Assembly (NCBI GenBank): GCA_031216445.1
Contig: CM062206.1
Span: 24,705,501 to 24,769,500, forward strand
Direction: 5' to 3'
DNA: 64,000 nucleotides
Source: Lateolabrax maculatus
Taxonomy: Eukaryota; Chordata; Actinopteri; Acropomatiformes; Lateolabracidae
The position numbers and the translations under genes were made by a program. The notes under the pieces are model-generated. The model was not told the DNA's origin and made no database searches. It was given only the letters and a program-made list of their open reading frames with translations. Shown one piece after another: positions 13,585 through 26,181 of this stretch (position 1 is the first letter of the stretch; each line of letters begins with the position of its first letter).

Positions 13585-13710
13585 ATGTTATTAAGCTTTC
13601 TGCTTTGCCTCAGCTTCGAAAAACAATAATAAAGAATTGACTTTATAGATTACACTCAAGATGCAGACCTCATATTCATATTATATTTGCAGTTCAGTTC
13701 CTCGGTTGGC
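13585..13710 (+). repeat. Duplicated noncoding block, copy 2
   Basis: Counterpart of 7465-7600 about 6.1 kb away, collinear with small indels. It is followed by a (TTGGCTGG)-like minisatellite at 13715-13750, whereas copy 1 is followed by (GT)n. Confidence 0.6.
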
Positions 13711-15990
13711 TGGTTGGTTGAATGATTGGCTAGTTGGCTGGTTGGCTGTAATAAGCTGCAGATCAGCAGTATTGAGTTAGTTGAATCTGGTAGAATCTAT
13801 TAGTTCCGGAGAATTTCAAGTGAATGTGCAAATAGAGCCGACACTATCAGCTGGCTGCACACCTGGAGAGAGAGAAAGAGAGGGGGAGAGAGAGAAAGAG
13901 GAGAAAGGAGGAGAGAGAGCGGTGAGATGATGCCTAATGTGGTGTGTAATGCTGTTTTTCTGTCTGTGATTGGCTCCATTTAACCCCGAGTAACCCCCCT
14001 CCCCACTCCACCTCTTCGCCAGCCAGCTGGATGACTGGCTGAGCTGCTGCCAACCTATAGGCTATACAGATCGTATATGAGGAAGTGTACTTTTGCTGCT
14101 ATTGCTACCTGCTTTTGGAAAGAAATTCATCTTTATCTGCCCTGACCAAGGTCTGCTGTTACCTGGCCGTGCTGTCTCAGCCACATCTACTGTGAATCAG
14201 CACAAACCAGAACCTATCACTGGTCACGCGGAGGGAGATTTGGATAAGAGGAGAGAAGCGGAGAAAGTGGAGCGAGAGACGAGGAAGGACCAGAAAAGAG
14301 AGATAGAACTTAAGAAATGATTCCAAACTAAGATCATCACGTGGAGAAAGTTACATCTATTCTGATACACTTGTGCTACATATTTCCCAACACCCACATC
14401 TGATTTTTATAAACATGTAATATTCAGTTTAAAAAAACAGTGAGATACTGGAGAAAGATTGCTGTGGTGCAGCTGCAGATCCATCACTAGTGCCACAAGC
14501 AAAAAATAATGGTCTGATGAAATGGATTTCTGATAAAATGGATTTTTTCCTAAATGTAGAGTAGCCTCCAATGTCAGCTGTTGTATTCATAGGGGATTAA
14601 TATTCTGGGGAATGTGGGTGATTAAACATTAGTCATGCTGAACTGATCATTCATAACGAAATTCTAACCAGTCCCAAAAAGAAAGGGATTTATTTTATTA
14701 AGGATGTCTGAGGGTTGAAAACACTTTGCTACCATGTCATGATAGTGTTCATATACAGTTATACTTCCTGGATAAACAATGAAATAATGTGTTTAGAGGT
14801 ACCTTTTTCATGGGACACTCATGCTTAGTATTCCATAAACTTTTTTACAGCAAGCTCTTTGATAGACAAGTGATGGCCAGTGGCTACTATGAGGAGCCCC
14901 AATATGAGATAGGGACCCTCCCTCATGGCGAAAGCCATCTGCCCAATCATAAAAAGAACATACACAGCCACATGCACAAACACACCGACACACTCACACA
15001 TTTACCCCATTAAACATGCCGTTAAAATGCTATCTGTATTGGGATACATCATCTGGATAAGGAGAAGCACATGTCAGCACACATGGCAGCTGTAAATGCA
15101 TGCAGAATGCGTTAGGATTGGAATGCAATTGGATCAGCCAGACCGCACGTGGTCAGGCTCGTGTTGTGATCGCAAGTCTTCCTTTTGCAAAAAGTGATTT
15201 CAAAATGAATGACATCCATTTGTGGCGTTGACCTCTTCCCAGTGGATATTGTGAGAGGTTTTTGGTCTGGTGTTCACAGACAGCTGATGTTGTCTGTTTC
15301 TGGTGTTCATTCAGTCTCTTATCCAGGGTCCTACATAGAGCAGAACATTTTACTAATAAAGAGGGGGGTAGAGAGGTAGGTGCAGCATGCACCAATGGGC
15401 CTTTTTGACCAATGAATACAAGGAGTGGAAGATGAGAATCCCACCTTGATTTAAGACTCCCTTTTGCGACCGGGCTATCAGAACATCAGCAAATCTATCC
15501 AGTCTTCAAGTCTCAATGGAGCTAGCACTTATAGCAAGTCATTGAACACCTTAAGATCTCTGATGGCACACCCCTATGGACGGGAGCCTCTCTGAGGGGA
15601 AGACTAGACAGGTGTGGGCTGTGGGAAACACTACACTGGTGAAACAGCAATGACCTTGGACAAGAATGCTGCATTGTGCTCATACCTCCAACAAATCAGG
15701 GTTCACACACAATACAGGTATCAACATAGATTTGACAGGACTCCTGGAACTGAAGCATGCGTTGATATAAAATAGCAAACTGTGTAACTGGCCGCATGGT
15801 TCGAAATACACACCCTCCAGCTACCAGCTGCATGGCAGTTTGATGCTGGCTTTTATTGTATACCAATAAAACTTTTCAGAGAAACAATGCTTAATTGGAT
15901 TTTTGTGCCTAGAAGGAGCGCTGGATTTGCAAGCTCTTTTCATGTTAGCATCTGTGACATGTTTTTATAATATTACCATTCTCAATCTAT

Positions 15991-16526
15991 TGTTAAAGGC
16001 TGTTCCTGTTAAACGTTTGTTCTGTTAAACTGTGATATTTCACGCATAGGGTGGACTGTTTAGGTAATTGAGGTGTCTGAGCTGAGAGATGTCTCTCCCA
16101 TGTGTGTCCAATGTTTAGGTACATGTGTGTGAAATGTTTAGATAAGCCTATGTCCAAGGTCTGGCTACTTTCATAGATGGGTGCCCCTCGGGGGTTGTTT
16201 TCCTAAAGTTCCAAAGAGATGAGATCAGTTTCAACATGAACTATAGGTTCCACCTTCCCTTTCTGTAAAATAGCCATGTATGGTTATGAGGTTGGCTCTG
16301 AGCCTATCTTGTCACCACACATTAGCTATACCATGAGGCTTTAAAAGGTGTAGTTTGAGTGGAAAACGGGAGAGATTCACATTGGCTTCGGATCCTCTCA
16401 CAGGCAATCCATGGTGCTTGTTTTGATGCTGTACTTTTTGTAATAAACCTTTTTATACAAATAAGTCGGTGTCAGCGGAGATTTCTTCATCATCATCACA
16501 TCATCGCTACAGAAGATACAACATAA
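15991..16526 (+). mobile_element. Probable solo LTR of a retroelement
   Basis: The segment begins TGTTAAAGG and ends near ACAACA (TG...CA ends). It has a TATA-like GGCTTTAAAAGG (about 16340), then AATAAA at about 16442 with a following GT-rich segment, the order U3-R-U5 expected of an LTR. No gag/pol sequence or second LTR is adjacent. Exact ends and a target-site duplication could not be fixed: candidate flanks do not match cleanly, and an end at CGCTACA (16511) is also possible. Confidence 0.45.
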
Positions 16527-16674
16527 TGCTGAACGTCTGGTTTACAGTCCCTGCAACCAAGACAATGCATTACCAAACAACTGCTTTTAAATAAGTCATC
16601 CAGTTTTGGATGCTTGACCATGTTATCCTCTTGCTTTCCTCTTTTCTTTTCTCAAATCCTTTTGTGTCACTACC

Positions 16675-16830
16675 ATGGATGTATTAAAGAGAACTGGAGA
16701 CCATGATCAAAGATGGCGACCCATTAACTCCCATTCATATGCCAGAAAAGCCTTCACCAGCCAAGCCAAATGAGAGCATGCACATCCAAGACTTCCACTG
16801 GTTGATTCAGTAAGTACAGGACTTCACATG
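16675..16830. mobile_element. MITE family A, diverged left-end fragment
   Basis: It begins ATGGATGTATTAAAGAGAAC as in the other copies, then retains CAAAGATGGC- and GCCAGAAAAG-like stretches before similarity fades. It is truncated against the L2 tail at 16838. Confidence 0.5.
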
Positions 16831-16837
16831 TTAAAAG

Positions 16838-16910
16838 CCAAGTCAAGTCAATTTTATTTGCATAGCGCCAAATCATAACAAAAGTTATCTCTAAAGACGC
16901 TTTTCAAAAG
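16838..16910 (-). mobile_element. Short L2-type LINE 3' tail
   Basis: This is the reverse complement of the 3' terminal ~70 bp of the LINE at 47280-47350: AAGTCAAGTCAATTTTATTT, then ATAGCGCCAAATCATAACAA and AAGTTATCTCTAAAG. It is either a severely 5'-truncated L2 insertion or a SINE 3' end borrowed from L2. It directly follows a MITE fragment (16675-16830). Confidence 0.8.
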
Positions 16911-17884
16911 GTGGTTGTATATTCTGTAAGTAGGTCATGTGACACCTGAGCAAGTTCCATTCGCAGAAGAAGGCCATTAGCGACCTTCAAAAGTGCCAGA
17001 AAAAATGCTAGTAAGTGAACCTTGAGTTTAGAATATTGTATCATATATTCTATTTATTTGTTCCCTGGCTAAAAAAAACTACCTTCATGCTCAGACACAT
17101 ATTTTATAATGACAGAATGTATTCTCAATTGCAGTTAAGTCTTTATGTAATTCACATCACACTGGCTGGCAACCATAACAACATTGTTACAAAATAATTG
17201 TTTGAATAAAATAAATATTGAACGCACTATAAAGATTATAGGTAGTTTTTATAGAGAGAGTTCTTCATCTGTTTTTAGAGAGTTCTTAATCAGCATAATA
17301 CACGTAAAAAGTAAAGCTAATAAAGAGAGAATAAGGTCATTATTTTCCAGATTTAACCTTGAAGGCATTTCAATCAGCAAAGTCAATTCTAGTGTGTAAT
17401 GGAAGTCTTCACACTTTTTGTCCTTCACAAAACATGATTGAACACTGCTGCTCTGACACTGTCATATTGAAAACTTACCACAAGGTGTAACAGTGTAAAA
17501 CTTACCACGGGGTATAATCTAACTTAATAGCTATCTCAAAACCCTAGCTTGTAAAATCCTAGTATTTTCGGCTCTGAATGTAGCGAGTCATGAATTTCAG
17601 TGAACACACTCTGTAAAATGAATATATTGTGTTTTGGGAGGGAACCCATGAGACAGACACAGAGATGTGTTTAGGGAAAGTGTAATATACATCATGGTAT
17701 ATTCTACTTGACAGCAACACGCTGCAGTTTATTTGCACATTGCAAGATGACTATTTTAAGAGCTAATATATTTTTCTTTGTCTTCTCCCCTTTCTGTCTC
17801 TATTTCTCACACTGTCACTCTGTGTTCTCCCCTTAATTCCTAGCCTCTCCCACCTTCTCTCTCGCTTGTTCTCCCCCTCCCTCA

Positions 17885-18185
17885 CTCTTCCGAGTAGAGC
17901 CATATAACCAGCAGTGATTTGATTACTCTGCGTAGCTACAGTCCTTCTTTGTTATCAGCCTTCATAAATGTTTAAGGAGCATTAAGGAGACGCAAACAGA
18001 GCAGACGGACAGAGGGGATATCTTAATGCTTAAATGACCATTACCCTTCTCCATTTACAGATTAAAAGCTTTACTTTGTTTCCTCCGCCTACTACTCATC
18101 CTCCCCTCGCTCACCATCATCCCTCTCTCTGCATTTGTCCACCCGGGCTCTGGAGAATCATTTTTGTTTAGGTAGATGATGGCAG
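17885..18185. promoter_or_regulatory. Candidate conserved noncoding element
   Basis: Non-repetitive sequence with AGCCATATAACCAGCAGTGA, TAATGCTTAAATGACCATTA and GGAGAATCATTTTTGTTTAG, lacking open frames and unlike the local repeats. Confidence 0.25.
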
Positions 18186-18499
18186 TGAAGACAGGATTAG
18201 ACAGAGTAGTAGAAAAGGAGTGACAAAGCAGACAAACAAGAGTCTGAACAAGTGAAAGAAATTAAACTAAAGTTGGTTTATATATGGGTCTGACAAAGTC
18301 TTTTTACTGAAGGTCTGGATTTGGATCCATTTATCATATAACTGGTATGATGCAGTATGACTGTAAGATTTAGAAGCTGTTTAGAACAGTTTCTAAAGAG
18401 GTCATTTCAAGAACAATACAACACAGTATGAATAAACGTTATTGCTAGTATTGTTAGTCATAGTATTGGCAGTAAAGGTAGTTTAAAGATACTGGTTTT

Positions 18500-18870
18500 C
18501 AATGATGGAGTTGGGTGTCCCCGTCTCTAAATGCTGTTTCAAAGGATCGTACTAGCGTTTTTTGTGTATTCATCTTGAGTGATCCCGAGGCATTCCCAGG
18601 CTATATGGGATATGTAATCTCTGGGTCTGTCCAGATGTATCCTTACAATTGGACATGATCCGAATACTGTACCTCCACACAAAGGTGTCCATGAGACTTT
18701 GGTTCTACTCTGAGCTCTTTCTGGATATCTGAGGTCCTTATGTTGTTCCCTGTGGGCTCAGATACCCATTCTTTCACCATCCAAACCTGACAACCACTTG
18801 TCAGGGCTGGAATGTAGATCAACACTGAGAGTCTTGCCTCCTGGAGCAGCCTCTTCATTACCATGACAGC
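18500..18870 (-). mobile_element. Decayed non-LTR retrotransposon ORF fragment
   Basis: The minus-strand frame at 18643-18864 reads LSVLIYIPALTSGCQVW, then NNIRTSDIQKELRVEP. This matches the post-RT segment common in fish LINEs (SIYxPxLTYGxxxW ... RSSDIRExLRVEP). Beyond 18643 the translation continues in broken frames resembling the terminal WxDYxxxAWExLGIP region. Frameshifts and stops show it is old. The clade is not assigned. Confidence 0.55.
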
Positions 18871-20841
18871 CTGCTAGAGGACCCACATTACTGTGGACTT
18901 TGCACTAATCTGCCTACTTATCTGCCTACTTATCTCATGCTCCATCTTACCCTCACTCATAAACAAAATCCCAAAAGGTCTGTATGCTTCAGGTGAAGTG
19001 CTTCTTGGGGATTGAACAGTGTTTGAAATCTCCTCCCTGAATAGGAGCAATTTTGGAACTTTTAGAAAGGGACAATTAACACCCCAATCATGGGGGGGCA
19101 AACCAGGAAACATTATTTTAAGGGGAGGGGAACACTAGTCGAAGGGGGAACCTGTTTGCAGTGAATTGTGGCCTGCAATCAAGTTATTCACGGAATTAAC
19201 ATGAATTAGCGAAAGCTAACATTCAACAGTGGCATTTGTCATTTTAACAGGCAAAAGTGGTGGTTAGCACCAGCTAAAAGTGAGAAGATGCTGGCTGAAT
19301 TCTTTGTACACTGCTACTCCAGCTGTTGTAAAGTAAAGCAGTGCTGAGACATTAACAAGCTGAGGTGGACAAAGAGCAATAAATAAAGGATCTGCAGTTG
19401 ATGGGCTTCATTTTAGCCGATATTAATCCTTTAAAATATGCACAGATCGGCCCTGATGGTGATCATTAGCATCGGTTTGGGACAGCTCCATTTTGAACTG
19501 TATTACTTCTACAGTATAATTTTGAGTGTGGACAACCAATTAAAATACCCATAGTACCTGTGTAGAGGAGAAAAGTATGCATCCTTATCCCCGTTTGCAT
19601 CATTCATCGAGATGAGAAAACAAAGACACACAAAAGCCTCGTTCTTGGAGTTCTTGGAGAGAGATTTGAGAGGCAGTGTGATGCAGCTTCAAGTGTGGCC
19701 ATTTAGAACAGGCATCAACACGTCTGCCTTTAGATGTGGTTGACCGACATGGTGAATGACCTAGTGCCTTTCATGCACCGAACTCTTAATGGCTAGCTGC
19801 CAAACTGAAAGGCACATTTCTCACTGTTTCTGGGCACAATACAATGGCCTCAGAATTGAAGTTGCCCCCCCAGCTGCGTTACACTTACCTGAAAACAACT
19901 CCCATGCGCACTGGAGGTTATGTGATGGTGAGACATTGCTGATGTTGATGATACAATTCACCACCCCACCATCTGCGTCGGCAATTTCCCCCGTCTACAA
20001 AATGTTTCTTGCACATTGGTCAGAATTTATATAGAGGTGTGCACATTGTCCCGTCAAGTTTGTTTTTATAGATCCCAACCTTTGTGTGGGAAGTGGCGTA
20101 TGGCTCTTTTAGGCCCCGGTTTGTGCACACGCAACGGTTATAAATGACGCCCAAGGACAGTATCCACATTGCTCTTTTTGATCCTCCAATTAGCTAGATC
20201 TTGATTCGCAGCACATTATTTTGTGTATTTTTCTACACACCTGTATAGAAGCTATTTGCAGTTTCAGTGTTGAGGTATTAATGTCATCCTCCAAAATAAA
20301 CATCATCAGTCAAAATGTGTAAAGGGAGAAGAGTAATAAGGGAAAACAGAATGGAATGAAAGATGGAGTTTCAAAGCTTACTGCGAGAATGAGCGAGAGA
20401 TGTGTGTGAGGTAGGGGTCGGTGGTATAAGATCAAAGGCATGGAGGTGGATTTGGAGGTAAAGAGAAGCTGAGGCCTGAAATCAAACAGGGTCATTGGTG
20501 AGAGATGAGCCATGGAGGCTGAAAATACTCAGCACTAATTCTGGAGCTGCTCCTCGGAGACTGAATGGCAGCACTGAAAGAGACGCAGCGTGCGTGCACA
20601 CACACACACACAGACAACCAACATAGATGTCTGTATTTGTGTGTGCAGACCCACACCCTGACATATAAAGAATTTTACGTACGAGTTCACACTGTTACAC
20701 AAACATAACACACACGCAGCAGTTTGCTGAGGAGCAGCCGATTGGTTCTGATTTTTGCCAGTGGGGAAGAAACCCGTCTGATTATTTAATGGGCCTCAGA
20801 ATGGACCTCACAGAGAGATCTGTGTGTATCTGCACGAGTGT

Positions 20842-20863
20842 TTGTGTGTGTGTGTGTGTGTGT
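20842..20863. repeat. (GT)n microsatellite
   Basis: GT run of about 11 units. Confidence 0.9.
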
Positions 20864-22659
20864 TATGGTTCAGCTACATATATCTTTGTGAGGACTGTTT
20901 TAGACCCACACAATGACAACTAATTAGACGTTCAAAAGCTTGTTTGGCATTTGGGCATTAGGCTTAAAGTTAAATTAATAAATCATTAAATATAAATAAA
21001 TGCTCACTTTTCTACTTTTCATCACAAATTGCTACAACACAATAGTGATTCAACTTAAACCCACTTTATGAAAGCTTTTATATTTGCTCTTCCAAATACC
21101 TGGGGCTCTATCATTGTGAATCAATGGCGCACAGCACAGGAGCACAGGGTGTGGCGAGTGATTTGTAGTAATTTGTGTAGCCTGAGGTGCACAGCCTAGC
21201 TGCAGCAGAGTTGCAAACAGCATGGGATTAGTCAGAATACATTAGCAGCTGGTGTGGTGATGACCAATGATATGATCCCCTTTCCTGTAAAAAAACAAAA
21301 AAACAAAACTCTATATGAGTGTAGCCATCTGACAAAGTTGGACACCAGTGTCCTTGTGCAGAAGAATGTGCAGGATTGCCACAGCACTTTAAATGAATTA
21401 CCTTTTGATGAGACAGAACATTTAGAAACTGTGTTGGTGCTCCAGTCCTATGAGAGCCGCTGCTAAATGTAGCAAATGGGAATGAATAGAGGATGAGGTC
21501 ACTCTCTCTGGACTCCATGCAGAGCAAGCATCTGTACATGAAACAAAATTCACACTGAAGACACATGACTTGCTGGAAGAAAAAAATCTGAACCCAAAAG
21601 GGAGAAATTGATAGTTTATATTTATACGCCATCAGTTCTTCATCTGTGTAGATGAGAAAATTCTTCGATCAGGCCAATCAAATAGTAATAGTTTAAACTG
21701 TATTTCCACAAAACAGTAATGTCAATGTGCTACCACTGCACAACAACCTGAAAAAAAAAAAGAGCCAAAGACTACTTAAACGATACTAATAATAAATGTA
21801 AAAATGTATGTGACCTAAATTTTTACTGAAAAAAAGGAAGTTCACATCTATGCATGTCACATTTTTATTGACGTTTCCCAAGGCTCAAGTTACAACTTAA
21901 AATAAGTAACGCTAATCAACAGAAATACATTGAATATATGTTTATGAGAGGACGTATAATATAGAAATGAAGCTGCATAGCGACAGACTGTAGATGACTA
22001 ATTGTGATATCAGTTGTACAGCTTGGCTTTCTGCTAAGGTTAGTTTTTTGACACTCAGCCTAAAGACTGGGGATTAACAGATGAGGGAGTGAATGGGATC
22101 AATGGCAGGTCCCTGCAAGTATAGCAATACAACCATATTTCTGCCAGTGTTTGCATGTGTGTGTTTGTTTTTCTTTTGTGCAAACATCAAATGAGTTTTT
22201 AGATATCAGTGTGTTTTCATCAGTCCCACACTGACAGGCTCTATTAAAAACACCCTTGGACTCATTCTCATCACAGTTTGACGAGAGTTATCCCCCTGAC
22301 AAGCAGGATGACGAGATGGAGAGCAGAGAGAATTTTACACACATCTAATTTTAATGTATTTTTATTGAACTTGATTTATTTACTACATATTAACATGCAG
22401 GTTTTTAGCCGGTGAAATAAAAGCTACAGGACAAACAATTCACAGCATTGGATTGAAACAACGAGAAGTGCTCAGTGGAGTTTTCCTTAGTGTCTCAGAA
22501 GCAGACTTTTTAGTGGGTTTAATGAGGAGATCAAGTATTGTTACTGAGGTTTGATTCCTGCTGTATCAGGCCGTTTGTGTGGGATGCAATCTGTCCTGTA
22601 GTTAAAACTACTGCCTGAAGGAAAATCAATCTGCCTGTAAAGTCGATTCAAATTATAGC

Positions 22660-22930
22660 GATCCCTACATGTCGTACGTGTGCATCATTATGTATGTGCA
22701 TGCCTATTACTGTGGCCATATGTTCGAGCAAGTGCCCTCCCCAGCGAGTGCGAATATCACTCTGCCGTTTGGAGACTTGATTAATGCCGACTTTTGCAGA
22801 TGCATAGAAATGTTTACTCCTCGTCGTCCATCTGTATGCATCACGAGCAGCCTAACATGTTCAACGCAACAGTTAGTGTGGCTGTCGATCTCATTAGAGT
22901 GCAATGTTATTTATCTCTGTTGTTTACTGA
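22660..22930. promoter_or_regulatory. Candidate conserved noncoding element
   Basis: Overlapping short frames on both strands suggest low stop density rather than coding. The sequence is complex and non-repetitive (ACTTGATTAATGCCGACTTT, CTCATTAGAGTGCAATGTTA). Confidence 0.25.
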
Positions 22931-24024
22931 ATGCTTGTGCTGTACCCCCAAATTGTGGGCAAGAAAAGCAGCTTTATTATGTTTTAACACTGTCTTATTT
23001 ATGAGCCTTTTCTCCAACAATAGAGGAACCATCTTCTTCTTCAGCACATGTGAAAGCATTAAAAACATCACTATTTGGAGATCCAAGCTTTTCAAATAAA
23101 ACCATTCACACAGTACAGTACAGTACGTATGCTGTTGTTAACAAGGTACAAGTACAAATAATAATTTTAAATAAAACACTAAAATCAAGATGAAAACAAA
23201 ACTTCCAAAAAAATTACTAATTAAAAATAAAATGTTTTTTTCTTTTCATTTAGCGTATGCAGATCCTGCATTTCCAATAGATGGTGCTAACTAAGGCATT
23301 TTGTTAGATGCAAATAGGCAGCTTTGATTTTTTTGTCACAGAGTGGACATGTGCTGACTCTCATCTTTAGTTTGAGGTTGTTAATCACATTAAATGAACA
23401 GTGTAGGAATTGCACCTTTTTATACATATCCCTCAATTTAACAGGACATAATTGGACCAACTTAAAACAAACATAATATAAGTATCATCACTTTTTGTTG
23501 AATCCTTGTAGTTAATGAATGGAGGTTATGATCCAAAGGCATCAGCAGGCTCCACTCTCTCCACTGGGGTCATCATGACTTGTTTCAGAGGATTTTTGCC
23601 TTTAGTCTAGATTTCATCAGAGAAACAAGGTCATGTGACAGACTTTGCCAGTTAAGGATATTCACATTTTTGCCCATAAAACCTCCTTGGTTGCCTTAGC
23701 TGTACGTTGAGGATCATTATCCTGCCCATTAATATACCTGTATATTCACTAGCATCGGGGAAGACACGATGTTCCTGTTCAGGCTAATCTGGGAAGGTAG
23801 GCAGGAATAAATAAGTCTCCATTGTTGTGGTAGTTTCTCACTTTTAAACCTGCACATTCATTCTGGAGTCTATGTAAAAGAGGAATTTTGTACAGCAAAA
23901 AAAATAGTACTAAGGTGGCCCTAAGAGCTCAACACACTCCTTGCGCTCCTGTTGGAGAGGCTTGACCACATGACAACAGGCAACATGGTGGACAGGCTGT
24001 TTTGATCTTGGAGTGGTGAGGAGC

Positions 24025-24484
24025 ATGGATGTATTAAAAGAACTGGATATTGGACCAAAAGATGGCTCCTATTCAGTCCAATAAGAATCCTGGAGCATAC
24101 GCCCAAAAGGTTTGTAGCTTCCAAGTTACTGGCCCACTGAATATACGCAGTAGTGTTAATCCCTCTGTCCCGCTCTGGCCTCTAACCCAGCTGGGCTACG
24201 TGATTGGCTCGTACACAGCGGTGATGTCATTCAGAATAAAAATGACCTTTCTGGGCTTTGGAAATGTTTTACAAAGATTAAACCCCAATGGCTTAAAAAT
24301 ATACAATACAAAGAGTAATAACTGACCACGTTTATAGCTGGAGGGGTCCTGTCAACAGTTTGACAGACATCTCCTTTACAACGGTGGTCTATGGGTAAAC
24401 TGCTTTTCGGGCCAGAGGGGGATTGGAAAAATCGTAAACAAGGCTGAGCGGCAGCACCATATCCAGTTCTCATAATATATCCAT
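24025..24484. mobile_element. MITE family A, most complete copy (460 bp)
   Basis: The ends 24025-24050 (ATGGATGTATTA then AGAACTGGATAT-like) and 24459-24484 are inverted repeats of about 26 bp. The interior from 24129 to 24305 is nearly identical to 44937-45108, for example CACTGAATATACGCAGTAGT and TGATTGGCTCGTACACAGCG. There is no coding capacity. The two copies are about 21 kb apart in the same orientation. Confidence 0.75.
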
Positions 24485-25866
24485 GGTGGCGCTGGGTCTA
24501 CCCAAAATGTAGGAGTATAATCTGTAGTTTCTAACAACATCATCTGGTGGACTTTGAGCGGCAAATGAGCAGGGGGCTCTTGGTGCAGGCAGCATGGAGG
24601 AAAGGTAAACATTGTTAATTTCCATATACTACCCACATTCTAAATGGAAATGATACAAAACCGGTTGAAAATCGACAACGTATTCCTTTAAGAAAAGACA
24701 TGCAAATAGACAAAACACAAGCAAATGAAAGCATCATCAACTTGACAACGCATACACAGCATTTTAAAATAAAGTGAGAAAACACAAAATACAGAAACAT
24801 TAGGACACTAAAAAGTGATGAACTCTACACCTTTTGCTAAGCTCCCAAAACACTCTTCTCCAAAACACATTTACACATATTTGTTTTCATGTCTCAAAGA
24901 GCTATAATTCCTATACTGTTCATCTGCTGAGGGTGTGAAAGATGCCAAATAAAGCTCAAAGTGATACTTGAACCTCACAGTTAGAGTGCAGAGCCTAAAC
25001 AACAACAGAAAGATATGTGAATCTGCACTGCAAAATCTCTCAGAACTCATTAGATAACAACAGACACACTGGAAGTCAAGGTAAGGAAATGTCAGCTTGT
25101 ACATTTATTTTATTATTCACAGGTGAACACAGCAGAGGCATGTTTCATATCCCCTCGGGGAAACATTCAGCAGGGCAAAATGTCAACGAATGATCAGAAA
25201 ATCGAAATATTCCATGCGGGGCTGCATATATGCCCCCTGGAGATACATAGTTTTCCACCAACACAGTTTAAAACCAATCAACCACTGATCTCTCTCAACT
25301 GGAGTCAATGTTTACTTCTATTTATTTTGTTATTTCGTGTGCAGGAGCCCGATTGGAGTTCATGGGTCTAAGAAACAAAGTCAAAGTTTCACCAACAGTC
25401 CAACAGGCAGAAATCACAGGACCAAAGGAGCGTTGGGATGGATCACACACTAAAATGAGAGAGAGCGGGGAAAGCCCTGTGGTTGATGTGCCTCCCTCAC
25501 TCTGGCACTGTACACTGACATGCTTAAGACAGGAAGCGGGGAAGTCGGGGGGGGTAGACGGGAGTGGGGGGTAGACGGCCTCGGTCAATGTTCTTTAAAT
25601 GGAGTACATTTATCTCCACCTGCTTGCGTCCCAAGCCCAGGCTTTACTTTGGAATTACCCAAAGGAAAGGTTTACATTTGACAGAATGAAAGAGAAGGAG
25701 AGATCCATCCATTTTCACACACAGGGATGAGAGAGCAGAGCAGAGTTCCCTTCAAGTGACAGCTCAATCCGCACGGTTGTCTTCCCTTTGGAGAGACAAC
25801 TTTTCATCGAGTCAGACTGTGCAGCCGCTTGCTCATGAAAGCCAGTCTCATTTCCGAGTCCGTGAC

Positions 25867-25911
25867 TGTGTGTGTGTGTGTGTGTGTGTGTGATCGTGTT
25901 TGTGTGTGTGT
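25867..25911. repeat. (GT)n microsatellite
   Basis: GT run interrupted by ATC near its middle. Confidence 0.9.
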
Positions 25912-25994
25912 GAGTGTCATCGCCTCAATCTCCATGGCGATGATGTCCCATTCAGCCAGGCACCTGCCGGGATAAGAGATGGGGAGGATGGATT

Positions 25995-26008
25995 GGGGGG
26001 GGGGGGGG
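25995..26008. repeat. G homopolymer (14)
   Basis: Run of G, a possible sequencing length error or quadruplex-prone site. Confidence 0.85.
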
Positions 26009-26167
26009 TTCAGTCAGTCAGTCAAGCAGGGAGAAAAAAGCATCAAAATGGCCGTCGCGCCCCTCGCCAGGTGTTGGTGTATTGAAAAGAATCAGACTTC
26101 CGAAGATCATTCAGCTCCATTTACCTTTTGGGATCACCCGGGGTGCAGTCACCTAGCTGAGACCGAG

Positions 26168-26181
26168 GTAACCATGGCAAC
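26168..26181. promoter_or_regulatory. Palindromic RFX X-box motif
   Basis: GTAACCATGGCAAC fits the RFX consensus GTNRCC(0-3)RGYAAC on both strands. It sits in a GC-balanced noncoding block (about 25830-26240) that differs from its AT-rich surroundings. Function is inferred from the motif alone. Confidence 0.4.

Larger units (their letters stand above)
1..15990. other. Gene-poor region, no supported coding gene
   Basis: No open frame over 145 codons, and none with recognisable protein character. Content is the repeats, hairpins and duplicated block listed separately, on an AT-rich background. Confidence 0.7.
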
